Source: Bacillota bacterium
Lineage (GTDB): Bacteria > Bacillota > Clostridia > Christensenellales > UMGS416
DNA: 58,366 bases
Direction of reading: 5' to 3'
Assembly: GCA_023398815.1 (NCBI GenBank)
Contig: JAEWRW010000050.1
Location: forward strand, 1 to 58,366
The first letter of the stretch is position 1, and each line of letters opens with the position of its first letter. Under the pieces are notes generated by a model. It saw only the letters and a program-made list of their open reading frames with translations, had not been told where the DNA came from and did no database searches. The position numbers and the translations under genes are program-made. Shown here in pieces: positions 1 through 7,147 of this stretch.

Positions 1-359
1 CCAGTAGGACCAGTCGGGCCTGTGGGGCCGCTAGGGCCGGTGGGGCCAGTGGGGCCAGTCGGGCCAGTGGGGCCGCTAGGGCCGGTGGGGCCAGTGGGGC
101 CGCTAGGGCCAGTGGGGCCGCTAGGGCCGGTGGGGCCAGGGCGCCCAGGACAGCAACAGATGAATGACGGATTGCAACATCTGTTGCAATCACAGTCCCA
201 TCTCCAGTCGTGACAAGGATCGGACCGTTCCCAACAGTGGTCCGAATGGTCGCTTCCGTTCGAATAGTCGGAGCGCGGATCGTTTCTGCCTTCGTATTCT
301 TCTGCCGTCATGGGCCGTCTGCGTGTATGGGTATATTTGTTACCAGAGTTATCGTTCAA
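1..359 (-). CDS. Collagen-like Gly-X-Y surface protein, N-terminal part (truncated by window edge)
   Basis: Reading leftwards from a TTG at 359, an AGAGGG ribosome binding site lies 8 bases upstream of the start. The next in-frame ATG (311, residue 17) has no comparable site. The first 71 residues are charged and Asp/Arg-rich and end in a Cys cluster (CDCNRCC...ICCCPG). From about residue 72 the protein is an unbroken Gly-Pro-Thr/Gly-Pro-Ser triplet run to the window edge, the composition of bacterial collagen-like surface or exosporium proteins such as the BclA type. No sigma-A promoter is evident; a CATAggaTG sequence about 35 bases before the start faintly resembles a mother-cell sigma -10 box. 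The C-terminal domain lies outside the window, so surface location is inferred. Plus-strand reading of the same repeat gives GPV/GPL triplets but ends without a sensible protein. Confidence 0.8.
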   Translation of the reverse strand, partial: MNDNSGNKYTHTRRRPMTAEEYEGRNDPRSDYSNGSDHSDHCWERSDPCHDWRWDCDCNRCCNPSFICCCPGRPGPTGPSGPTGPSGPTGPTGPSGPTGPTGPTGPTGPSGPTGPTGPT

Positions 360-694
360 AATGACGTCCCTCTTTTCAAAGCATTTGCGGAATCCATCTG
401 CATCCTATGCTTTTTTCTGCCTTTTTGTTTGGCGCACCACGCCCAGAAGAAGGAGTTTGACAGAGCAGGGAAAACACAAAAATCTACTGAAACGGGGAAC
501 TGGCATTTTTGGTGGGAAGAAGCACAAGCACAACAGCATCCTGCGCTGCCGCAAGATGCTGTCATCAGTCGATCTCTTCTCTGCAGAGGGCTTCACGCCA
601 ACGGGATTTCGCTGTAGCGGGCCGGGCGGATGATCGGCGGGGTTGGGGGGCCTGCAGCACAAAACCAGTGCTCAGCCCACTCCGTTTACCCGCG
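360..694. other. Intergenic, no recognised feature
   Basis: Between the collagen-like gene and the end of the six-gene minus operon. I see no convincing gene, tRNA or terminator with a T-run here. It must hold the leader and promoter of the collagen-like gene, but no clear -35/-10 pair was found. Confidence 0.5.
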
Positions 695-1096
695 TCAGCG
701 TCCCTCGCCCACCAGCCACCGTTTGCCCGTCTCGGGGTCGTCCACAAAGCGGGGCGGCTCCCGCAGCACGCAGCCGTGGGTCTCCATGGCTCGCAGCAGT
801 TTCTTCTGGCTGCGGCGGGGGAGCCCGGCGAAGCACAGCCGGAAGATCTTGGGTGCGAGGGCAGTGAGGTGCCGGGCCAGCGCGTCGATGGTCTCGTCGT
901 TCCAGGGCGATTCGTAGCAGTCAATCCACACCCGGCGGTTGTGCTGCCCACCGGAGGCGAGCACGAACGCCTCCTCTGCGGCCATCACGGCAAGCAGCCG
1001 CGCCGCGTCGGCTTGGAAGCCTCCATACTTCAACGGGTGCAACTCCCCACCCAGGTAGGGATAGGGGCACAGGGATCCGCTGGGTGATTTTGCCAT
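695..1096 (-). CDS. Hypothetical protein, last gene of the HAD-GNAT-ATPase operon
   Basis: A 133-residue protein that I do not recognise. It has no signal peptide or membrane segment; it contains two Trp-rich patches (RVWIDCYESPW and GKRWLVGEG) and a basic middle (PRRSQKKLLRAME). The ATG follows the ATPase stop codon by a single base (TAACATG), with AGAGG inside the end of the ATPase gene as ribosome binding site, so the two are translationally coupled. A role linked to the ATPase is plausible only from this coupling. Confidence 0.65.
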   Translation of the reverse strand: MAKSPSGSLCPYPYLGGELHPLKYGGFQADAARLLAVMAAEEAFVLASGGQHNRRVWIDCYESPWNDETIDALARHLTALAPKIFRLCFAGLPRRSQKKLLRAMETHGCVLREPPRFVDDPETGKRWLVGEGR

Positions 1097-1097
1097 G

Positions 1098-1859
1098 TTA
1101 ATCCTCTTCTTCCTCCCCCAGCAGCTGCCGCAGCATGCCTTCGGGGTGCTCCAGGAACGCGCGGGTCACCCGGTAATGGTCGGTGTCGCGGTAGGCGACG
1201 GGGTGTGGGCCGCCATCCAGGCTGTAGATGCACGCATCGGGGTAGGCCAGCAGCAGCGGCGAATGGGTGGCGATGACAAACTGGCTGCGCGAGCCAATGA
1301 GCTCATCCATGCGCCGCAGCAGGGCCATCTGCCGCATGGGGGACAGCGCCGCCTCGGGCTCATCCAGCAGGTAGAGCCCCTGCCCGCCGAAGCGGTGGAG
1401 CACCAGGGCCAGGAACGCCTCGCCATGGCTCTGCCGGTGCAGCGACACGCCGCCATAGCTCTGTACGATGGGCGGGCCAAAGCCCGGGTCCTCGTCGAGC
1501 TCGTCCATGTTGGTGGCCACGTTATAAAGGCTCTCCGCCCGCAGGAAGTAGCCGTCCCGCGGCCGCCGCACACCGCGGGTGAGCTTGAGGGCCCGGTGCA
1601 GGGGGCTGTGGGTCTCCCTCGTGGCAAAGCGGAAGTTGATGGAGCCGCCCTCGGGGTTGAAACCCCAGGCCACGGCGATGGCCTCCAGCAGGGTGGACTT
1701 GCCCGAGCCATTCTCCCCCACCAGGAACGTGCAGCGCGGGTGCAGCGCCAGTCGCCCCAGCCCCCGCACCGCCGGCAGGCACCAGGGGTACTCCGCCGGG
1801 TTGTCTATGGCATCGGGCAGCAGTTCCACCGCCCGCAGGTATTGTTCCATCGTGTCCAT
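1098..1859 (-). CDS. AAA family ATPase (ABC/SMC-like, OLD-type single-domain)
   Basis: A 253-residue soluble ATPase. Walker A is GENGSGKST at residues 48-56, a Q-loop-like region follows, then SHGEAF (signature-like), Walker B LYLLDEPEAALS and a switch His in ATHSPLL. This arrangement is that of stand-alone AAA_21/AAA_23-type ATPases with similarity to ABC and Rad50 heads; there is no membrane partner domain. The ATG at 1859 overlaps the upstream GNAT stop in TGATG, which fixes the start; a longer reading to 1985 would run inside the GNAT gene. The substrate is unknown; membership of an operon with acetyltransferases suggests a housekeeping or stress role rather than transport. Confidence 0.85.
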   Translation of the reverse strand: MDTMEQYLRAVELLPDAIDNPAEYPWCLPAVRGLGRLALHPRCTFLVGENGSGKSTLLEAIAVAWGFNPEGGSINFRFATRETHSPLHRALKLTRGVRRPRDGYFLRAESLYNVATNMDELDEDPGFGPPIVQSYGGVSLHRQSHGEAFLALVLHRFGGQGLYLLDEPEAALSPMRQMALLRRMDELIGSRSQFVIATHSPLLLAYPDACIYSLDGGPHPVAYRDTDHYRVTRAFLEHPEGMLRQLLGEEEED

Positions 1860-2338
1860 CAGCCACTCGCCAGCGCCCGTAGGGCCGCCCCCTCCAGCCG
1901 GTGGTCGGTGCGGTCGCCCAGCACCGTGGCCCCAAGGCTGCGGTAAAAGGCCAGCGACGGCGCGTTCCAATCGAGACAGTTCCACTCCAGCCGCGCGCAG
2001 TCCCGCTCCACCGTCAGCGCCGCCAGGTGCCGCAGCAGGGCGCGGCCATAGCCGCGACCGCGCTTCTCTGGCAGCACAAAGAGATCCTCCAGAAACAGCC
2101 CCCGCCGCCCCTGAAAGGTGGAGAACTTGTGGAAGAACACGGCGAAGCCCACGGGCTCGCCGCCCTCGCAGGCAAAGACCGCCTCGGCAGAGTTGCGCTC
2201 AAAGAGCTCCCGCCGCAGGTCGTCCACGCTGCAGATGAGCTCGTCCTCCATGTGCTCGTATTGGGCCACGCGGCGCAGGAAGTCGTGGAGCAGTGCCGTC
2301 TCCTGCGGCTCCACCGGGCGGATGGTCAATGTGGGCAT
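1859..2338 (-). CDS. GNAT family N-acetyltransferase (copy 2 of tandem pair)
   Basis: 159 residues, the size of a single GNAT domain. The acetyl-CoA binding region reads LFVLPEKRGRGYGRALLRHL (residues about 85-104), a clear R/Q-x-x-G-x-G/A motif, followed by the typical NAPSLAFYRSLGA C-terminal strand-helix. The start ATG has AGGAGGT four bases upstream. It is paralogous to the gene just upstream, sharing long identical stretches such as GRRGLFLEDLFVLPEKRG, so the pair arose by tandem duplication. Close to diamine/spermidine-type acetyltransferases in layout (LEDLFV...RG.G.G), but the acceptor substrate cannot be decided here. It is coupled by TGATG to the ATPase gene. Confidence 0.9.
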   Translation of the reverse strand: MPTLTIRPVEPQETALLHDFLRRVAQYEHMEDELICSVDDLRRELFERNSAEAVFACEGGEPVGFAVFFHKFSTFQGRRGLFLEDLFVLPEKRGRGYGRALLRHLAALTVERDCARLEWNCLDWNAPSLAFYRSLGATVLGDRTDHRLEGAALRALASG

Positions 2339-2390
2339 TGGTACCTCCTGAGTAAAGCGAAAACCCTCCGGCAGGCGAAGGGTTGTGTCG

Positions 2391-2873
2391 TCATGGTTCG
2401 GCCAGCGCCTGCAGCGCGTCCCCCTCCAGGCGGTAGGTCGTCCAGTCATCCAGCGGCTTGGCCCCCAGGCTGCGGTAAAAGGCGATGGACGGCGCGTTCC
2501 AATCCAGGCACGCCCACTCCATCCGTTGGCAGCCCCGCTCCACCGCCAGCGCCGCCAGGTGCCGCAGCAGGGCCGTGCCCACGCCGTGGCCGCGCTTCTC
2601 TGGCAGTACGAAGAGATCCTCCAGGAACAACCCCCGCCGCCCCAGGAAGGTGGAGAAATTGTGGAAGAACAGGGCCATGCCCACCGGCTCGTCGCCCTCG
2701 CAGGCAAAGACCGCCTCGATGGAGCGCCGGTGGAAGAGCTCGTGCTCCAACCGTTCCTCGTCGCAGTCCACCAGGTCCAGCAGTGCCTCATACTCCGCCA
2801 GCCGCAGGATAAAGGCCCGCACCAACGAGGCTTCGCCGTGGCGGGCCGGGCGGATGGTGATCTCTTCCATCAT
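2391..2873 (-). CDS. GNAT family N-acetyltransferase (copy 1 of tandem pair)
   Basis: 160 residues; acetyl-CoA loop LPEKRGHGVGTALLRHLA, then a CLDWNAPSIAFYRSLGAKPL C-terminus. The start at 2873 overlaps the upstream membrane-protein stop as ATGA with GGAGGAG five bases before it; a second ATG follows immediately at 2870. The gene lies 52 bases before its paralogue. Residues 50-135 are nearly the same in the two copies while the N-terminal acceptor-site half differs more (EALLDLVDCDEERLEHELF versus EHMEDELICSVDDLRRELF). The two may therefore accept different substrates. Confidence 0.9.
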   Translation of the reverse strand: MMEEITIRPARHGEASLVRAFILRLAEYEALLDLVDCDEERLEHELFHRRSIEAVFACEGDEPVGMALFFHNFSTFLGRRGLFLEDLFVLPEKRGHGVGTALLRHLAALAVERGCQRMEWACLDWNAPSIAFYRSLGAKPLDDWTTYRLEGDALQALAEP

Positions 2874-3865
2874 TGGGCTCCTCCATTGGGCTGGGTAGAC
2901 GCTTGGCACACCGTTGGGTTTGGCTGGGGGTATGCCTGCGGCTCAAAGCCCGGCAGCGCCCAGCCCAGCAGCACCGGCCACAGCACGCAGCCAGCCGCCG
3001 TGGCCAGGAACACCGTGATCATGCTGGGGAAAACACACAACGGTACCAAGGGGAGAACCAGGCCCCCAATGGCCAGTGCTTTTGTGCGTGCCGGGGTCTT
3101 GTGCCGGGGTGTGCGGGCGTGCCATGCCGCCGTGAAGGCCAGTGACACCGCCGTCACTCCCACACCGCACACCACAGCTGCCACAACCGGAAGCGGAATA
3201 AAATCGATTGACGTGGGGGACATGCCGTTTGCAAGGCGATCCTCCAAGTCCATCATGCTGACGGGTTGGTTCATTCCGCTGACGACCTCAATAAACAGCA
3301 AGAGCAGCGCCACCGCGGTAACTGTGGCCACCAGTTGCGTCAGCAGCAGGTATAGGTAGGGGTGAAAGGCGTTCCGGCGGCGCATGGGGGCCGCTTGGCA
3401 CACAACTGAGTCAGGTAAGGGGTCAGCCTGTGGCTCAAAGCCTGGCAGCGCCCGGCCCAATGCCACTGGCCACAGCACGCAGCCAGCCGCCGTGGCCAGG
3501 AACATCGTGAGGATGCTGGACAAGAAACACAGCGACACCAAGATCAATGCCAACCCGCCAATGGCCAGTGTTCTCGTCCGAACCGATGGTCTGTGCCGGG
3601 GCACGCGGGAATGCCATAACACCGTGAAGGCCAACGACCCCGCCGTTACACCCGCGCAGCAGACCACAGTCTGCACAATCGGAATCAGAACGAAACTGCT
3701 TGCCAATTCATCCACGGAGGACGCACTGTTTAGAGAACTACCCATCAGGTTCATTCCGCTAACGACATTCAACTGCAGGAACGGCAGCGCCACCGCGGTA
3801 ACTGCGGCCGCCAGTTGCGTCAGCAACAGATAGAGGTAGGGGCTAAAGGCTTTCCACCGAGCCAT
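2870..3865 (-). CDS. Internally duplicated multi-pass membrane protein
   Basis: 331 residues made of two homologous halves of about 165 residues. Each begins with PYLYLLLTQL followed by a hydrophobic helix, has a second helix pair around VxxVVCxxGVTAxSLAFT, a basic loop (WHxRxPRH) and a last helix pair ending ATAAGCVLWPVxLGxALPGFEPQA. About eight membrane segments in total are expected. The first half carries its own start at 3865 behind AGGAGG; the second half starts again with MRRRNAFHPYLY, as though two tandem genes had fused in frame. I do not recognise the family. It lies between the HAD phosphatase (13 bases upstream) and the GNAT pair (ATGA overlap). Confidence 0.8.
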   Translation of the reverse strand: MARWKAFSPYLYLLLTQLAAAVTAVALPFLQLNVVSGMNLMGSSLNSASSVDELASSFVLIPIVQTVVCCAGVTAGSLAFTVLWHSRVPRHRPSVRTRTLAIGGLALILVSLCFLSSILTMFLATAAGCVLWPVALGRALPGFEPQADPLPDSVVCQAAPMRRRNAFHPYLYLLLTQLVATVTAVALLLLFIEVVSGMNQPVSMMDLEDRLANGMSPTSIDFIPLPVVAAVVCGVGVTAVSLAFTAAWHARTPRHKTPARTKALAIGGLVLPLVPLCVFPSMITVFLATAAGCVLWPVLLGWALPGFEPQAYPQPNPTVCQASTQPNGGAQ

Positions 3866-3878
3866 GGGGGGCCTCCTC

Positions 3879-4490
3879 TCAGGGCAGCGTGCGTATTTGG
3901 CGCGCCACGTCGGCAAAGTCCGCCACCTGGCGGGCATCGATGCCGCAGGCCCGGGCCGCCTCCACGTTGGCGGGGTTGTCGTCAAAGAACACGATGGACC
4001 CGGCGGGGGCGTCGAGCTCGCGCACGAGGTGCTCAAACACCGTGCGGTCGGGCTTCAGGAGCCCCAGTTCAAAGGACAGGAACACCCGCTGGAAGTGGGG
4101 CCGCAGGTTGGTGGTGCGCAGGAGCTTCTCCCACTGGGGGCGGTTGGTGTTGGAGAGGAGAGCCAGCGGGTAGCGCCGCCCCACGTCAGTCAGCAGTTCC
4201 TCGGCCCCGTCGTACATGCCGCGCACAAAGTCTGGGAACTCGCTCAGGAACTCCTCGGCGTGGGTATCCAATGCAAATTCGCTAATGATGGCGTGGGCGA
4301 AGTCCTCCGCGGTGATCTGCCCGCTCTCAAAGGCCCGCACCGCCGGGGAGTAGAGCCACCGCCGGTGCATGTCCTGGTCGGTCAGCTCACTGCCCATCCA
4401 CTGGCGCAGTTTGCTGACGCCTACGTATTCCACCAGCACCCCGCCCAGGTCAAAGACGACCCAGCGGATGCCATCGGTTTGGTTTGTCAT
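3879..4490 (-). CDS. HAD superfamily phosphatase, YihX-like
   Basis: 203 residues. Motif I is VVFDLGGVLV, with Gly in place of the second Asp, as in the YihX group of sugar-phosphate phosphatases; motif II is ALLSNT; the motif III Lys lies in GLLKPDRTVFEHL; motif IV is VFFDDNPANVEAA. A helical cap (residues about 20-90) lies between motifs I and II. The ATG at 4490 has GGGGG eight bases upstream; an in-frame ATG at 4505 has no ribosome site. First gene of the minus-strand operon that runs to 695. A sugar-1-phosphate substrate is inferred from the family only. Confidence 0.88.
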   Translation of the reverse strand: MTNQTDGIRWVVFDLGGVLVEYVGVSKLRQWMGSELTDQDMHRRWLYSPAVRAFESGQITAEDFAHAIISEFALDTHAEEFLSEFPDFVRGMYDGAEELLTDVGRRYPLALLSNTNRPQWEKLLRTTNLRPHFQRVFLSFELGLLKPDRTVFEHLVRELDAPAGSIVFFDDNPANVEAARACGIDARQVADFADVARQIRTLP

Positions 4491-4637
4491 GTTGCGTTCC
4501 CCCATGGGCGGCCTTTTGCGGCAGCCCCTTCGCGGCCCGGCGCGGTGCGTCGTCCGCGGGTCGGTCGTTTTGTTATTCTTCCCTGTGCCGGTTTCGGCAG
4601 CAGGGCGGCGTCGGCTTGCGCCACGCACGTTACTACT

Positions 4638-4665
4638 ATTATAGGGGGTTGGCGAAAAAGGGCAA
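4638..4665 (-). promoter_or_regulatory. Sigma-A promoter of the HAD-to-unknown operon
   Basis: On the minus strand TTGCCC (4665-4660) and a perfect TATAAT (4643-4638) are spaced by 16 bases, directed at the HAD gene about 145 bases downstream. It lies between the HelD stop and the HAD start. Confidence 0.7.
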
Positions 4666-4675
4666 GGGACCCCGG

Positions 4676-6946
4676 TCACACAGCGGGGTCGGGCAGGGCA
4701 AGCAGGGGGGTGGGGTCACCCTTGTGGTAGCACTCCAGCACGTGCAGGGGCCGGGTGCAGCACACGTAGAGCAGCCGCCCGTGCAGCGCGTCCGGCGGGT
4801 AGGTGCCCGCGTCGGCGTCGGCGATGAGCACGGCGTCAAACTCCAGCCCCTTCACCATGTGGGCGGGCAGCACCATGGCCCCGCCCCGGTAGTCGTCGTC
4901 GCCGTCGCGGTAGAGTGTCAGCGGCACGTCGGTCAAGCCCTTGAGCTTGCGGTGCAGGGCGGCGCAGTCGTCGGGGCGCTTCATCACGATGGCCACCGTC
5001 TTCATGCCGCCGGCAACGAGGGCGGTGAGGCGCTCGGCCAGCACCTTCTCCCAGCCTTTCTCTGGCAGGGGGGCAATAAGCGGTGCCTTGCCGTGGCGGA
5101 GCACTGGCTTGGCGGCCTGCTGCCCGGCGAAGGGGAACCGCGCCGACACCCGCCCGGCAAACGCCATGATCTCCACCGTGTTGCGGTAGCTCGTCACAAG
5201 TTCCCGGTAGTCAGCGTTGCCGGGGCCGAACACATCGCCCATGAGGCCACGCCAGTCGGTGACGCCGCGGTAGCCGTGGATGCCCTGGGCCAGGTCGCCC
5301 ACGATGGTGAACGACGCGTTCTGGGTCAGCGATTTCAGCAGGTCAAACTGGAAGGGCGAGAAGTCCTGGGCTTCGTCGAGCACGCTGTGGTGGATGTCCA
5401 GCCGCTTGGCCTGGCCGAAGACCAGGCCGTTTAAGTGTACCAGCGGCGCGATGTCCGCCGTCTCAATGCGCCGGTCGTCAAGGAGATTGAGGCTCCCCTC
5501 GCACAGGGCCTGCCAGTCGGCGGGGTTCACGCCCTCGGGCAGGGCGAAGGCTGGTTCGCCCGCCAGGAACTGCCGGTAGAGCGCCATCAGGTCGAGCTTG
5601 GGGAAGCCGGCCAGCAGCTTGTCCACGGCCCCGGCGGCCCAGTCGGTCAATTCCAGGATTCGCGCGTCCCGCGTGGCGTAGAGGGTGCGCATGGTCTCTT
5701 GCCGCCGGGGGGAGTCGTTGGGCTGCCGCTCGCGGATGAGGTTGGCGCGCCGCACGGTCTCCCGTTCCACCTCGGCCCGCACGGCGTCGGCGGCATCCTT
5801 CACCCGCAGCTTCAGCGATTTCTTCAGCTGGGGCAGCCGCCGGGCCAGCGGGAAGGGCTTCAGATCCTCCAACAGCAGCTGGCCGATGTGGGCGCGGCTC
5901 ACCAGCGTGTTGCCAGAGAGCGCCAGCCCCCCGGCGGGCACCAGGCTCCGGCAGTAGGCCGCGAACCACCGGTTGACGCATTCCTTCATGAGGAGGCTGC
6001 CCTTGAGGCGCGCCACCCGCACCACCGGCTCCCGCTCGTCCTCGGGCAGGTCAAGGAGCCTCAGCAATGTGCCGGAGTCGTCCACCTTGGGCAGCTTTCG
6101 GCCAGTGAGCAACTCGCCCAGCCCTGGGAACGTCGTCTGCAGCACGTTCTCGGCACCGAGCTCCGGCAGCACGGCGCAGATGTAATTGAGGAACAGCGGC
6201 GATGGTGCGATGACCATGAGGTTCTCGGGCGACATGGTCTGTTGATAGGTGTAGAGCAACCAAGTGATGCGGTGCAGGGCCACCGTGGTCTTGCCCGCAC
6301 CGGCCACGCCCTGCACAATGAGGGGCCGCTGGTAGTTGTGGCGGATGATGTCGTTCTGCTCGGCCTGTATGGTGGTGACAATGTCTCGCAGTCTTGCGTC
6401 GGCGTGGTCAGCCAGCACATCGTGCAGGTAGGCGTCCTGGGTCACCACGTCGGCGTCGAAGAGGTCGCGGAGTTCGCCCTCCACAATGTTGAAGATGCGC
6501 TTCAGGGCCATGTCGCCGGTGATCTCACCGCCGGGGCTGCGGTAGCTGGCCCGACCCACCTGCCCGCCGTAGTAGAGGTTGGCCACGGGGCTGCGCCAGT
6601 CAAAGATGTAGCTCTTGCGGGTGCGTACGTCGCTCACGCCCCACTTGCCGATGTAGTAGGGGGTGTGGGCCGTCTCGCTGTCACGGCGGAAGTCCACCCG
6701 GGCGAAATAGGGCTGGCGGGCGGCGTGGCCCAGGTTCTTCAAGCGTTGGCAGGTCTGGGCGTAGAGCTGCTCGGCCACAAACCAGTCGTTGTCCCAGTTG
6801 CCGCCGGACGACTCCCGGTAGTGGGAGACTTCGACAAATTGCCGCCGCTCGATGTCGGCCACGACGTCGGTTTCCCGTCCAATGCGTGTGAGTGCCTCGC
6901 CCAGGCGCTGGGCCTCGGCGGCAAAGTCCTTGTGCTGGGTGGGCAT
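4676..6946 (-). CDS. helD: HelD-like RNA polymerase-recycling ATPase / UvrD-type helicase
   Basis: 756 residues, the size of Bacillus HelD. An N-terminal coiled-coil arm (residues 1-80) precedes a superfamily 1 helicase core: Walker A GVAGAGKT at 213-220, motif II DEAQDFSPFQ, motif III-like VGDLAQGIHGYRG and C-terminal MVLPAHMVKGLEFDAVLIAD with the final CCTRPLH. The DEAQ box and the N-terminal arm distinguish HelD from UvrD/PcrA (DEFQ/DEYQ, no arm). HelD binds RNA polymerase and uses ATP to clear stalled or hibernating complexes. The ATG at 6946 has AGGAGGT at good spacing; monocistronic behind its own strong promoter. Confidence 0.88.
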   Translation of the reverse strand: MPTQHKDFAAEAQRLGEALTRIGRETDVVADIERRQFVEVSHYRESSGGNWDNDWFVAEQLYAQTCQRLKNLGHAARQPYFARVDFRRDSETAHTPYYIGKWGVSDVRTRKSYIFDWRSPVANLYYGGQVGRASYRSPGGEITGDMALKRIFNIVEGELRDLFDADVVTQDAYLHDVLADHADARLRDIVTTIQAEQNDIIRHNYQRPLIVQGVAGAGKTTVALHRITWLLYTYQQTMSPENLMVIAPSPLFLNYICAVLPELGAENVLQTTFPGLGELLTGRKLPKVDDSGTLLRLLDLPEDEREPVVRVARLKGSLLMKECVNRWFAAYCRSLVPAGGLALSGNTLVSRAHIGQLLLEDLKPFPLARRLPQLKKSLKLRVKDAADAVRAEVERETVRRANLIRERQPNDSPRRQETMRTLYATRDARILELTDWAAGAVDKLLAGFPKLDLMALYRQFLAGEPAFALPEGVNPADWQALCEGSLNLLDDRRIETADIAPLVHLNGLVFGQAKRLDIHHSVLDEAQDFSPFQFDLLKSLTQNASFTIVGDLAQGIHGYRGVTDWRGLMGDVFGPGNADYRELVTSYRNTVEIMAFAGRVSARFPFAGQQAAKPVLRHGKAPLIAPLPEKGWEKVLAERLTALVAGGMKTVAIVMKRPDDCAALHRKLKGLTDVPLTLYRDGDDDYRGGAMVLPAHMVKGLEFDAVLIADADAGTYPPDALHGRLLYVCCTRPLHVLECYHKGDPTPLLALPDPAV

Positions 6947-7001
6947 ACGCACCTCCTGCAGTCGGTTCCCCTGGCTCGGTTGTGTTTGCGAAAGGGTAAA
7001 T

Positions 7002-7030
7002 ATTATAACGCAGGACAGCGTTGGATGCAA
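7002..7030 (-). promoter_or_regulatory. Sigma-A promoter of helD
   Basis: Minus strand TTGCAT (7030-7025), 17-base spacer, TATAAT (7007-7002), giving a leader of about 50 bases to the helD ATG. Confidence 0.8.
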
Positions 7031-7147
7031 GAGGTGTTTTTGTCGGATTTTGGCGATGAGTTCTCCGTTGTGTTAACCATTTTTAGGTTGTTTCATCGAT
7101 TTCACTGGTGATATACTTTCCATATTGTGGCTGTGGAGGATGGGATT

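Noticed and set aside
1..141. Short repeats at the left edge as a possible CRISPR array
   Set aside because: The units are 9-base codon triplets without spacers and translate to collagen-like repeats.
22..213. Plus-strand GPV/GPL repeat reading frame
   Set aside because: It is the antisense reading of a GC-rich triplet repeat. The minus-strand frame has a Cys-rich head, a proper ribosome site and the Gly-Pro-Thr composition typical of real collagen-like proteins.
5435..7111. A 558-residue plus-strand frame
   Set aside because: Antisense to helD, with composition typical of a shadow frame and no ribosome site.
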